DNA of 64,000 nucleotides from Leeuwenhoekiella polynyae (lineage in GTDB: Bacteria > Bacteroidota > Bacteroidia > Flavobacteriales > Flavobacteriaceae), in NCBI RefSeq assembly GCF_042683665.1, contig NZ_JBHUOO010000046.1. One strand, 5' to 3'. This document shows positions 18,968 to 27,349 of the stretch, one piece after another. The position numbers were made by a program, and so were the translations under genes. Every line of letters begins with the position of its first letter. Position 1 is the first letter of the stretch. The notes below the pieces were generated by a model that ran no database searches, had not been told where the DNA came from, and was given only the letters and a program-made list of their open reading frames with translations.

Positions 18968-21900
18968 TTAAAAGTTAATGTTAAAACTTGTATAATAGTA
19001 TGCTCCATTAAATCCAAATTGATTTGAATTTCTAGAATAGGGAATCTGACCACTTGAATAGTTAGAGGCCTGCCCTATAGCACCATCTCTTGTATTGTTC
19101 CACTTATCTGGATACGTATCAAAAATATTGTTGCTACCTATAGACCATGTGAAGTTATCACTGAATCTAAAGGAGATTGATAAATCGACTAGTGCTTTAT
19201 CACTAAATACCTGTACCAGTCTATCTCCCGAATCACTTTCAATTACGTTAGGATCTTCCAAGGACAAACCACCACTTGCCGCTTGAACTTCTCCAAAGTG
19301 TGTCATACGACCTATAAAGCCAAATCTGCCCGTATTGTAATTAAGGCTGGCCAAAAGCTTGTATCGTGGCTGTGCTACTTCTATTAATTGAGTTGCAATC
19401 TCACCTAGTAGTTTAAAATCCGGATCACCGCCAGCGGTAAGCTCAGCAGGCGCAGCTTGTTGACTTACCACCTCTGTTTGGTTTAAGGTCAAAGCTAAAC
19501 TCCCTGAGAAATTACTTTTCTCTGAAAATCGCTCTTTGTAAGCTGCTACAATATCTACACCGGTTGTTTTGGTACTAATCGCATTTGTGAAAAAGCGAAT
19601 TTCACTCGCTTCTGGAAAGAGCGCTGCAACTGCCGGAAAATCACCTGTATCCAATCTTTCGGTAATAACAATTCGATCATTAATATCTATACGGAAAGCA
19701 TCTGCGGTAAACAGTAACTTACCTCCAAGTAATTTAGCAGTAACACCTATATTATAGTTATTTGAAATTTCGGCCTCTGGATCCTTAACACCTAATTGCG
19801 CCAATCTTGGATCGTCACTCGATACCTGCTTAGTAATTACAATGACATCATTTTGTACCGTTGAAGTATTCACCCGGTTACCTATTTGTGCTACAGATGG
19901 CGCTCTAAAACCTCTGTTGTAAGAACCTCGTAAGGCAATGTTTTCAGTAAGCTTGTAGCGACCTGCCAATTTACCGGATAAGTTACCTCCAAAGTCACTG
20001 TAATTTTCATAGCGAACTGCTGCTCCTAATAAAAATCTGTCAGAAAAATCTTTTTCGACGTCTACATACATAGCAAAATTGCTTCTTGACAAATCATTTT
20101 CGTCAATATCAGCGATACCTGGTCTTGCACTGGATCCTATTGCCTTGCCTTCTGTAGCTAATGATCCAACTTCAAAGGATTCTGGTGAACCTTGCTTTAA
20201 TAAAAATCTATCGGTACGATATTGTGTTCCAAAGGCTAAGTTAAAGGTTTCGCTAAGCGCTTTAGACATGTTGAACTCTCCTATGGTTTGTCTAAAGTCA
20301 TACCTTCCTACTTTAAATTCAGTAGGGGAGGCTGAACCTAAAGAAGGATTTACCGTATTATTAGCAAAAAGATCCAGATAGTTTCTACCGTAACTAAGAC
20401 TTAAGTCATAGTTCCAACCTTCTCGTGTAATTCTATCCACACCTACCACAGTTGAAACATCTACAGAAGAACCGGGAAGTTCTGGTACAAAACCATCAGG
20501 AAAAATACCTAAAGCCGAATTTCCAAAATTGGAAGGTGCTCTAAAAAAACCATAGGCTAAAATATCTTTTCTGGATACACCTCCAAAACTGTATAATTTC
20601 CAGTCTTTTGTACCGATTGGCAACCCTGCGTTGTAAAATGCTTGATAGGTATCATTTTCATTTGAACCATAATTACCTACAACTACATCTCCCTGTGGAT
20701 AAAACCCTCTATCTTCTCTTGGATTAGCCGTATCATAAGGGAAGTTAGGAGTAGGACCCGTTTGATCGTAGTCATCTGGTGTCTCAGGATATATTCTTCC
20801 TGTATAAGAATCAGACCTGTTAGTTCCAGAAAAGGTAAACATTTCTAAGGTTGTGTTAAAATAACTCCCCTCTTTACCTAAACCAAAACCATAATTAATA
20901 CTGTGCTTAAAGGTAACACCATCGCCTTCTTTATGAATACCTGCTGTACCAATGTAAGTACCCTCACCTACCGATTTATTTAAGTTTAAATTGATTATAC
21001 CGGATATCGCATCTGAACCATACTGTGCGGCTCCACCATCACGTAATACTTCAATTCTGCTAAGTGCACCAGATGGGATGGAGTTGATATCAGTAACAAT
21101 GGTACCTAAACCTGGAGAAACATTTAAATTCAAGGTTGAAAATTGATGTCTTCTTTTACCATTGATCAATACTAGCGATTGGTCTGGCGACATTCCTTTT
21201 AAGGTAGCTGGTTCAGCATAGTTGGTAGTTCCGTTCACACCATATTTTGCAGAGTTGAACGATGGGGAGGAAAATTGAATTTGCTGACCTAAATCTGTCT
21301 GTCCTGTTAAAGCCAATTCTTTTGCCTCTACCACGTCAACCGGTACTGGTCTATTTACATCTGTTCTGGGTTTACCTCTTGATCCTACAAGAACCACATC
21401 GTCAAGTTGCGCGGCAGCGGCTTCTAATTGCACTTCAATAGTATCTTTATCGGTAATGTCTATTTCAGTAGTTTTAAAGCCTACATAGGATATGACCAGA
21501 ATATTCATATCCGCGGGCACCTCAATTGTAAAATTTCCATCAAAATCTGTCGTAGCCCCTATAGTTGTTCCTTTTACTAGGATATTTGCTCCAGGCAATG
21601 GGTATCCTCCATCGTCTTTGACTACGCCCTCTATAACAGACTGCATGGAAACAAGAGTGGGACTGGACTGTTCTTTTTTGGTCAGGACAATTTGTTTCCC
21701 ATTTATCACAAAATTGAAACCTGCTATATCAGAAAGATTTTCAAGCACTTTTTCAACAGTTTCTTTCTTAGCAGAAAAAGAAATTTTTCTAACTACATCG
21801 ATTTCGTTCACGTTATAAAAAAAACTGTAATCAGATTGTGATTCAATCTCATCCAATACTTTTTTTAATTGTACCTCTTTAACATCAAAATCAATTTTCA

Positions 21901-22036
21901 CTTGTGACAAAACCGTATTTGCAGGTAATTGAAATAAAGCAAAAAACGCTAAGACTAAACTTATTTTCATTTTAAAGTTCATTTTTTTTCCAGGTTCCTC
22001 TTTGAGAAAAACAAGGTTTCTTCCATGATTTTTCAT
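18968..22036 (-). CDS. TonB-dependent receptor with STN and carboxypeptidase-regulatory-like domains
   Basis: A 1022-residue outer-membrane receptor. After a signal peptide ending near NTVLSQ comes a secretin/TonB N-terminal (STN) domain (about residues 47-125: DFDVKEVQLKKVLDEI, FFYNVNEI), which lets the receptor signal to an anti-sigma factor. Next is a carboxypeptidase-regulatory-like domain (GVVKDDGGYPLPGANILVKG), then the plug (VVLVGSRGKPRTDVNRPVPV, VLRDGGAAQYGSDAISGIINL) and a long beta-barrel ending in FNINF. RGSYNRGFRAPSVAQIGNR is a typical barrel segment. With FecR upstream and an ECF sigma factor beyond, it forms a trans-envelope signalling unit. Linkage to organic-acid transporters suggests a carboxylate or metal-carboxylate ligand (inference). 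Confidence 0.93.
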   Translation of the reverse strand: MKNHGRNLVFLKEEPGKKMNFKMKISLVLAFFALFQLPANTVLSQVKIDFDVKEVQLKKVLDEIESQSDYSFFYNVNEIDVVRKISFSAKKETVEKVLENLSDIAGFNFVINGKQIVLTKKEQSSPTLVSMQSVIEGVVKDDGGYPLPGANILVKGTTIGATTDFDGNFTIEVPADMNILVISYVGFKTTEIDITDKDTIEVQLEAAAAQLDDVVLVGSRGKPRTDVNRPVPVDVVEAKELALTGQTDLGQQIQFSSPSFNSAKYGVNGTTNYAEPATLKGMSPDQSLVLINGKRRHQFSTLNLNVSPGLGTIVTDINSIPSGALSRIEVLRDGGAAQYGSDAISGIINLNLNKSVGEGTYIGTAGIHKEGDGVTFKHSINYGFGLGKEGSYFNTTLEMFTFSGTNRSDSYTGRIYPETPDDYDQTGPTPNFPYDTANPREDRGFYPQGDVVVGNYGSNENDTYQAFYNAGLPIGTKDWKLYSFGGVSRKDILAYGFFRAPSNFGNSALGIFPDGFVPELPGSSVDVSTVVGVDRITREGWNYDLSLSYGRNYLDLFANNTVNPSLGSASPTEFKVGRYDFRQTIGEFNMSKALSETFNLAFGTQYRTDRFLLKQGSPESFEVGSLATEGKAIGSSARPGIADIDENDLSRSNFAMYVDVEKDFSDRFLLGAAVRYENYSDFGGNLSGKLAGRYKLTENIALRGSYNRGFRAPSVAQIGNRVNTSTVQNDVIVITKQVSSDDPRLAQLGVKDPEAEISNNYNIGVTAKLLGGKLLFTADAFRIDINDRIVITERLDTGDFPAVAALFPEASEIRFFTNAISTKTTGVDIVAAYKERFSEKSNFSGSLALTLNQTEVVSQQAAPAELTAGGDPDFKLLGEIATQLIEVAQPRYKLLASLNYNTGRFGFIGRMTHFGEVQAASGGLSLEDPNVIESDSGDRLVQVFSDKALVDLSISFRFSDNFTWSIGSNNIFDTYPDKWNNTRDGAIGQASNYSSGQIPYSRNSNQFGFNGAYYYTSFNINF

Positions 22037-22119
22037 AATTTTAGGTGTGTTTAGATTGTTAGAATTATTACTGATGATCTATTATTAAAAGGGGGTGTTC
22101 GCAGCACTTCCTTTTTCTT

Positions 22120-23283
22120 TTAATTAGATATTGTTATAACGTTATTATTTTTTTCATAGTTAAACGGTGTGCTTAATTCAATGGTTTTTAAGATTGTTTC
22201 CAAGTCTTCGTTATTAAATTCTCCTTTAAAAATTTCATTATCTAGGTTTTTAGCCTTGTTTATAAATTTCACATCGTACATGCGCTCCAATTTTATCAGG
22301 ATTTCTGAAAACTTTAGATTATTTATAATCAATTTGCCCTGCATCCACGCGGTGTAGATATCTGTATCTACCACGGCTTTATCAAGCTTACCATCCTTTT
22401 TATTATAAGAAGCCTGATAACTGGGGGTTAATCTCAACTCTTCTTCCGGAGTACTGTTTCTGTAAACACTTACGGCTCCTTCTACCAAAGTTGCAGTTAC
22501 AGACTCATTAGTATCATAAGATGATACATTGAATTTGGTACCTAAAACTTTTACATCTATATCTTTAGCATTAACTATGAAAGGTTTTTTTGCGTTTTTG
22601 GTTACTTCAAAGAAACCTTCGCCCTCGAGAAATACTTTTCGCTCCGCTAATGAACTCACAAATCGCTGCGGAAAACGCAACTTAGAACCAGAATTTAAAT
22701 GCACTGTTGTACCATCTGACAAAATGATCTTAAACTTTTCTCCGAAGGGAATGTATATTTCGTTATAGACTAATTTTTCTGAACTTGAAGATTCGTTTGC
22801 TAAGAATGACAGGGAATTATGATCATTTTTAGCAACGATGTTCCCTTCTTTATCTTTAATCTGGTTATCATTTTTAGTGCTAATTACTTTCTGGGTACCA
22901 TCAGCAAGTGTTATAATAATTTCATCTTTAGGATCAAGAGTATTTTCATGAAGTGTCACATTTTCATTTACAAGTTTTTCGCTGGTATACTCTTTTACTT
23001 GATAACCTATAGTAAATAACAGCGCAAAAACAGCAGCGTACTTAAGCAATCGATAAGTTAACTTAGGAGTCTGCTTTTTAGCTTTTGTAGCACTTATAAA
23101 TTTTTGATAGGCCTTTTCTGCATTAAAATCAATCGAGCTATCTGGATTGTATTTTTGTATCTTCTTTTTAAAAACCTCTAAATGATCAGGATCCTCAAGA
23201 ACCCATTTTTTTAATTCAAGCTTTTCCTTACTGGAAATAGTCCCTTTTAATAATTTATTGATAAGTATTATTTCTGATTTCAT
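22120..23283 (-). CDS. FecR-family anti-sigma factor
   Basis: About 387 residues. An N-terminal cytoplasmic part (INKLLKGTISSKEKLELKKWV) is followed by one membrane helix (AAVFALLFTIGYQV) and the periplasmic FecR domain (YIPFGEKFKIILSDGTTVHLNSGSKL split around residue 210, FEVTKNAKKPFIVNAKDIDVKVLGTKFNVSSY), then a DUF4974 C-terminus (NLKFSEILIKLERMYDV). The frame is open to 23319, but ATG 23281-23283 gives the usual N-terminus. It sits 83 bp before the TonB-receptor gene and is divergent from the sigma gene. It should pass the receptor's STN signal to the sigma factor. Confidence 0.93.
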   Translation of the reverse strand: MKSEIILINKLLKGTISSKEKLELKKWVLEDPDHLEVFKKKIQKYNPDSSIDFNAEKAYQKFISATKAKKQTPKLTYRLLKYAAVFALLFTIGYQVKEYTSEKLVNENVTLHENTLDPKDEIIITLADGTQKVISTKNDNQIKDKEGNIVAKNDHNSLSFLANESSSSEKLVYNEIYIPFGEKFKIILSDGTTVHLNSGSKLRFPQRFVSSLAERKVFLEGEGFFEVTKNAKKPFIVNAKDIDVKVLGTKFNVSSYDTNESVTATLVEGAVSVYRNSTPEEELRLTPSYQASYNKKDGKLDKAVVDTDIYTAWMQGKLIINNLKFSEILIKLERMYDVKFINKAKNLDNEIFKGEFNNEDLETILKTIELSTPFNYEKNNNVITISN

Positions 23284-23381
23284 TATTGATATAGTCAGTT
23301 TGTCAACTCTATGATACAATTTTGATAAAAAACCCCTATCTATTTTTAATTTTTATTAATTTAGAATTTCTGATATACTAA

Positions 23382-23918
23382 ATGGACGATAAAAAATTAT
23401 TAAAAAAGTTACGGAAAGGAGATACCGCTGCGTATAAATATTTGTTTTCAACATATTATACCTGGTTGTGTAATTATGTCTTAAAACTTTGTAACGATCC
23501 CAGTCTGGCAGAGGATATAGTGCAAGATACGATGATTAATTTTTGGGAGAAACGAGACACAATTTTAATAACAACTTCCTTAAAGAGCTACTTATTCCGT
23601 TCTTGTCACAATCAATTCTTACAACATATAAGAAAACAAAAAATAAAGTTTGATTTTCTGGATAATATACGATGGGAAGTTATCGCAAGTGCTCAAAAAG
23701 AAGATACCAGTGCCAGAGATCGTGATTTAGAGAAATTAAATAATCTTATAGATAAGCTACCACCACGGTGTAAAGAAATTTTTATTAAAAATAAAATTCA
23801 GAAAAAAAAGTATAGAGAAATTGCTGTTGATATGGGGATTTCAATAAAGACTGTAGAGAATCAAATGTCTAAAGCCCTTCACTTTTTAAAGGAGAATGCC
23901 AATTCATTTCTAATCTAA
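23382..23918 (+). CDS. ECF-type RNA polymerase sigma factor (Bacteroidota FecI-like)
   Basis: 178 residues with sigma region 2 (YKYLFSTYYTWLCNYV, DPSLAEDIVQDTMINFWEKR) and region 4 (LINDKLPPRCKEIF-type segment, YREIAVDMGISIKTVENQMSKAL). It lacks long extra domains. It is transcribed away from FecR with a 98-bp gap, unlike the usual head-to-tail sigma/FecR/receptor order. The gap contains an AACCCCTATC motif that recurs at 25211. It probably drives the receptor/transporter run once FecR is activated. Confidence 0.93.
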   Translation: MDDKKLLKKLRKGDTAAYKYLFSTYYTWLCNYVLKLCNDPSLAEDIVQDTMINFWEKRDTILITTSLKSYLFRSCHNQFLQHIRKQKIKFDFLDNIRWEVIASAQKEDTSARDRDLEKLNNLIDKLPPRCKEIFIKNKIQKKKYREIAVDMGISIKTVENQMSKALHFLKENANSFLI

Positions 23919-23994
23919 CTGGTGCAGCTGGAAGCACATTTATCGATTTATTTTTTAGTATATATAATATTGGACTTTAAAAATTTTATTGTTC

Positions 23995-25097
23995 TTAAAA
24001 CATTTTATCTTCTTTAAGATATTTGCGTTTACATCCTTTAATACTGCTTGAATGCGTAATCCTATTTGTTTTGTTATTTAAAGCCTGAAGGCAACAATAG
24101 TGCATAACATTATTAATATTATCGCCGGTGATGTCATATGTTTTAGCCATTAATGATAAATCGACCTCTACTAAAACTAAACTTGTGAGATAAAGAATTT
24201 TCCCAAAGTTAAGTCTTGAAGCATAATCTGGCGTGGTAAAGTGTATTATAGACTGAAACCTGCGAGTAAAGGAGGCATCTATATTTGATTTAAAATTAGA
24301 AGCTAAAATATTAATCCCCGCAGTTCTTCAATCTCCCTTTTTGTTTTTTCAGCTAAAATAAGATCATCCCACGTGAGGGGTGTTTCTAATTTTTTAGCAG
24401 AAAATTCTATGCTCAATTTAGGGTCTGGTATTTTTCCTGTAATTTGGAGCTGTGCATAGTCTTTTTCTAAGACGAGTTGTCTATTCATTATAGATTCGTC
24501 CTAAAGTGGTTTTTCAATTGAATAACTTGATTTTTGATAAGCGCAGTTTCGGCATCAAAATATAGTCAAGCAAATGCTCGTTGTTCTACTTGAGCACCAC
24601 CTATTAGATATATTGCAGTTTCTCCGGTAGGTAAAAATCCGTGATGATTTGTACCGTTTAATCCTCCTAATTGTGGAAGTTCTCCACCTTCAGGATAGAC
24701 ATCATTTACAGTTTTTGAAATCAATTCAGGAGCTAAATGTGGGTAAGTGTAAGGAGAAGAATTGCAATTTCTTCTTATGCTAGATCAAGCACTTTTATAT
24801 TTTTTTTTAAAGAATCAGCAAGCGTATCCACTTTAAGAGCAGATGCATTTTTAAAATCCAACGACGGATTTTTTCAACGCCAGCTTAACAAGTGCTACAA
24901 ATTGCATTGCGCTTTCAAAACCAGCATTAGCCTTATCAGTCTGAGCCATTCTAGTTGTCTAACTCTTGATTTTCCTTATTAAGATTATCTATAAAGTGAG
25001 CAATAGAATCTAAAGATACCTTGTCTGAGACCAGACCATAATCATTTATATAGATCGCTACTTGCTCACGTAATATTTCAGGGGCTTCGTAAAGCAT
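23995..25097 (-). pseudogene. Decayed AAA+ ATPase gene of the contractile-injection-system type, with short upstream frames
   Basis: Read on the minus strand, several frames carry consecutive pieces of one protein. Fragments are YPHLAPELISKTVND followed by GFLPTGETAIYLIGG (ending at TGA 24566-24568), then a frame from ATG 24488 with TGKIPDPKLSIEF and TPLTWDDLILAEKT, then, in a third frame down to TAA 23995-23997, NILASNFKSNIDASFTRRF and YDITGDNINNVMHYC. This order matches a Bacteroidota AAA+ ATPase found beside contractile injection systems: N-domain, TWDDLVL block, sensor/arginine-finger LASNxKSNxDxxFxRRF, C-terminal lid. The Walker A and B segments are missing, so an internal deletion joined the last two pieces out of frame. 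Two small frames upstream (24951-25097, 48 codons beginning MLYEAPEILREQV; 24851-24949, 32 codons, with a likely frameshift at an A run) could be remnants of adjacent genes; their identity is uncertain. Confidence 0.75.
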
Positions 25098-25208
25098 ATT
25101 AATGGAGCATTAGATTTTTTGTCTTTTTTAAATATTTGTTTATAATAGCTGATAATCAGGTGTATAAACCTGAAAAAGCTTGCTTAGAATCCCTTTTTTT
25201 AATTCCTG

Positions 25209-25235
25209 AAAACCCCTATCAATTAAGGGGTTTTT
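25209..25235. terminator. Hairpin AAAACCCCT...AGGGGTTTTT
   Basis: AAAACCCCT pairs with AGGGGTTTT around an 8-nt AT-rich loop, with a T run on the right and an A run on the left, so it could terminate in either direction. No intact gene ends here, so it may be a relic of the decayed gene, or instead an operator, because its ACCCCTATC half also occurs at 23332. Confidence 0.4.
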
Positions 25236-25308
25236 ACCCTATTTTATTGAATAATAGATTCTTAGATTTAAAATGGTTTATTTTAAAAATCTAAATAAAT
25301 ATTTAATT

Positions 25309-25815
25309 ATGAATCGTAAACTTTTAAACAGAACATTGCTTGTTTTGGTAACCTTTACTTTAGTCCTTACATATGGCTGTATGGATCAAAAAGACCAGTC
25401 AGCGAAGCCTCCTAAAGGAGTAATTTCAATTGAAGAGGCAAAAATACTAGACCGAACATTTACTGAAACACGAGTTGAAGCCATTAATAAGGCCATAGGT
25501 ATGCCAGATAGCCGATCTGGCTGGTGGTCTATTGAAGATCTGGAGCAATATATAGCTTATGCTAAATCACAAGCAGCAGAAAAAGGATCAAAGGTAAATG
25601 GATTGAGAGTATATTTTGGTGCTTATCCTAAAGACCATTCTGATGAGGATGTAGCTGGCTACTCAACACTGTTTATTGTTCCTACCGGAATGAAAGCAGT
25701 TGAAAAAGCCGGCTTGATAAATTTCAATTCTTTTTTACAAAGTAATGAAGATCTAGAGATCGCACCGCTTAATATGGGGCACTTGAGAAAGCCACCTCCA
25801 GAAGATTACCAATAG
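25309..25815 (+). CDS. Uncharacterised lipoprotein, first gene of a sensory module
   Basis: 168 residues from ATG 25309 (an in-frame ATG at 25273 would add 12 hydrophilic residues). There is a hydrophobic signal (LLVLVTFTLVLTYGC) with a lipobox-like Cys, then a soluble domain of about 145 residues containing ISIEEAKILDRTFTETR, SGWWSIEDLEQYIAYAKSQA, GLRVYFGAYP and a proline-rich tail (KPPPEDYQ). I do not recognise the domain. It sits 13 bp before a polytopic membrane gene, which precedes a histidine kinase and response regulator, so it may be an extracytoplasmic sensor component or an accessory lipoprotein of that module. Confidence 0.8.
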   Translation: MNRKLLNRTLLVLVTFTLVLTYGCMDQKDQSAKPPKGVISIEEAKILDRTFTETRVEAINKAIGMPDSRSGWWSIEDLEQYIAYAKSQAAEKGSKVNGLRVYFGAYPKDHSDEDVAGYSTLFIVPTGMKAVEKAGLINFNSFLQSNEDLEIAPLNMGHLRKPPPEDYQ

Positions 25816-25828
25816 AAGCTAGAATCAT

Positions 25829-26494
25829 ATGCAGGAATTGAGCTCATATTCTCAGTATTTAGAGTTTATCGCGATCGTGATAGGATTTCTTAGATATAAG
25901 GAGATTAAAGATTTTAAATTTAAGTATGTTTTATTCTTTCTGATTTATGTTTTTATAACTGAAATTTTTGCCGGTGTGTGTTATGATCTTTTTGGATTTG
26001 TAAACACACCGGTCTATAATGTTTACGTATTAGTAAACTTTGCATTTTTTATTGCCTGGTATCATTCGGTACTAAAGTCACTTATACGCAAAAGAATAAT
26101 CAAGATATTATTTTTATTTTATGTTTCATTCTGGCTTATAGATGCTGTTTTTTTAGAACAGTTTCTTGTAGATTATTTGACATATTCTTTTTCTTTAGGA
26201 ACGCTATTCCTTATTGTTTCAGTTTCTTTTTATTTTATTGAAATGCTCAATAGAGAAGTCGTGATGCACATAACTAAGTCTCCTTATTTCTGGGTTTCGT
26301 TTGGCATATTAGTTTACTGTGTTACGTTCTTACCGTTTTATATAACTTATTTATTTTTTCTTCAAGAAAACCCTATAATTTTAAGCATCGTATTATTTTT
26401 AATCAATTGTATTCAGTATTGTTGCTTTGCTATTGCCTTTGTAAGGGCAGATCGTTTTACGATAGAGCATCCTGTTGATAACAACTCACTTTAA
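25829..26494 (+). CDS. Uncharacterised polytopic membrane protein, putative sensor component
   Basis: 221 residues with six or seven hydrophobic helices (for example YLEFIAIVIGFL, YVLFFLIYVFITEIFAG, VYVLVNFAFFIAWYH, IIKILFLFYVSFWLIDAVF, SFSLGTLFLIVSVSFYF, PYFWVSFGILVYCVTFLPF, IVLFLINCIQYCCFAIAF) and short loops. No catalytic motif is visible. Its start is 13 bp after the lipoprotein stop and it ends 3 bp before the kinase start, so the genes are almost certainly co-transcribed. The downstream kinase has no large sensory domain, so this protein is the likely membrane signal receiver (inference). Confidence 0.8.
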   Translation: MQELSSYSQYLEFIAIVIGFLRYKEIKDFKFKYVLFFLIYVFITEIFAGVCYDLFGFVNTPVYNVYVLVNFAFFIAWYHSVLKSLIRKRIIKILFLFYVSFWLIDAVFLEQFLVDYLTYSFSLGTLFLIVSVSFYFIEMLNREVVMHITKSPYFWVSFGILVYCVTFLPFYITYLFFLQENPIILSIVLFLINCIQYCCFAIAFVRADRFTIEHPVDNNSL

Positions 26495-26497
26495 GCG

Positions 26498-27295
26498 ATG
26501 AATCCTATAAGATTTTATGATTTACAAGAATCTTTTGAGTTACTCATTTTTGTGTGTTCATTGGTGCTGCTCGCATTTCTAATTTTAGTTTTCATTTTAT
26601 TTACAGTTTTTCAAAAGCGAAAAATAAAATTCATCACAGAACGTAATGAAGCAATTTTGAGATATCAGGAAGAGGTTGCACGTACACAGCTTGAAATACA
26701 GGAAGCTACGCTAAAGAACGTAAGTTGGGAGTTGCACGATAACATTGGTCAATTGCTATCTGTTGCAAACTTAGAACTCAATATTCTCACAAATACACCA
26801 ACTTATAGAGATGAAGAACCGTTAATTGAAATTAAAGGTTTAATAGGTAAATCGTTACAAGAAATACGATCGCTATCTCGCAACTTAAATAGAGAGGTAA
26901 TTAATCAAATAGGGCTGATTGAAAGCACAAAAAACGAACTAAACAGATTAGAACGTTTAAAGATTCTAGATACTACCCTTAATACTTCAGGTGCGATCTG
27001 GCAACCACCCCAAGACGATGCGCTTATACTTTTTAGAATTATACAGGAGTTTTTAAACAATGTCATAAAACACGCAAAAGCATCTCTTTTAAATATAGAT
27101 TTTGAGTTCAGTGAACACGAAATTTTGATAAAAGCAGAAGATAATGGTATCGGCTTTGACATAAATCTGATAGCTGTTAGTTCGGGTTTGGTAAATATGA
27201 AAAGTAGGGCAGCTCTTATTAATGCTGAGTATAGTCTGCATTCTGTAAAAGAAAAAGGTACTGTTTTAATAATCAGGTATTTAAAACGAACATGA
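26498..27295 (+). CDS. Sensor histidine kinase (HisKA_3 type)
   Basis: 265 residues: one N-terminal membrane helix (LLIFVCSLVLLAFLILVFILF), a short coiled-coil linker, a HisKA_3 dimerisation box with phospho-acceptor His 80 in ELHDNIGQ, and a HATPase_c domain (FRIIQEFLNNVIKHAKAS N-box; EDNGIGFD G1; SGLVNMKSRAALI G2). The periplasmic part is only a few residues, so sensing probably depends on the two preceding membrane-associated proteins. The LuxR-type response regulator follows after 54 bp and is its obvious partner. Confidence 0.93.
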   Translation: MNPIRFYDLQESFELLIFVCSLVLLAFLILVFILFTVFQKRKIKFITERNEAILRYQEEVARTQLEIQEATLKNVSWELHDNIGQLLSVANLELNILTNTPTYRDEEPLIEIKGLIGKSLQEIRSLSRNLNREVINQIGLIESTKNELNRLERLKILDTTLNTSGAIWQPPQDDALILFRIIQEFLNNVIKHAKASLLNIDFEFSEHEILIKAEDNGIGFDINLIAVSSGLVNMKSRAALINAEYSLHSVKEKGTVLIIRYLKRT

Positions 27296-27307
27296 AAGAA
27301 TTATAAC

Positions 27308-27315
27308 TACCTTTG
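27308..27315 (+). promoter_or_regulatory. -7 promoter element before the response regulator
   Basis: TACCTTTG matches the Bacteroidota -7 consensus TAnnTTTG exactly and lies 34 bp before the response-regulator start. No good TTTG -33 box precedes it, so it may be a weak internal promoter. Confidence 0.35.
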
Positions 27316-27349
27316 TAAAATTACAAGTATCAACTAACCAAATTTTATT

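Noticed and set aside
23919..24000. Possible terminator for the sigma gene
   Set aside because: No stable stem followed by a T run was found directly after the stop codon.
24737..24982. 81-codon plus-strand frame
   Set aside because: It lies antisense to the reconstructable ATPase remnants, which carry recognisable conserved blocks; treated as a shadow.
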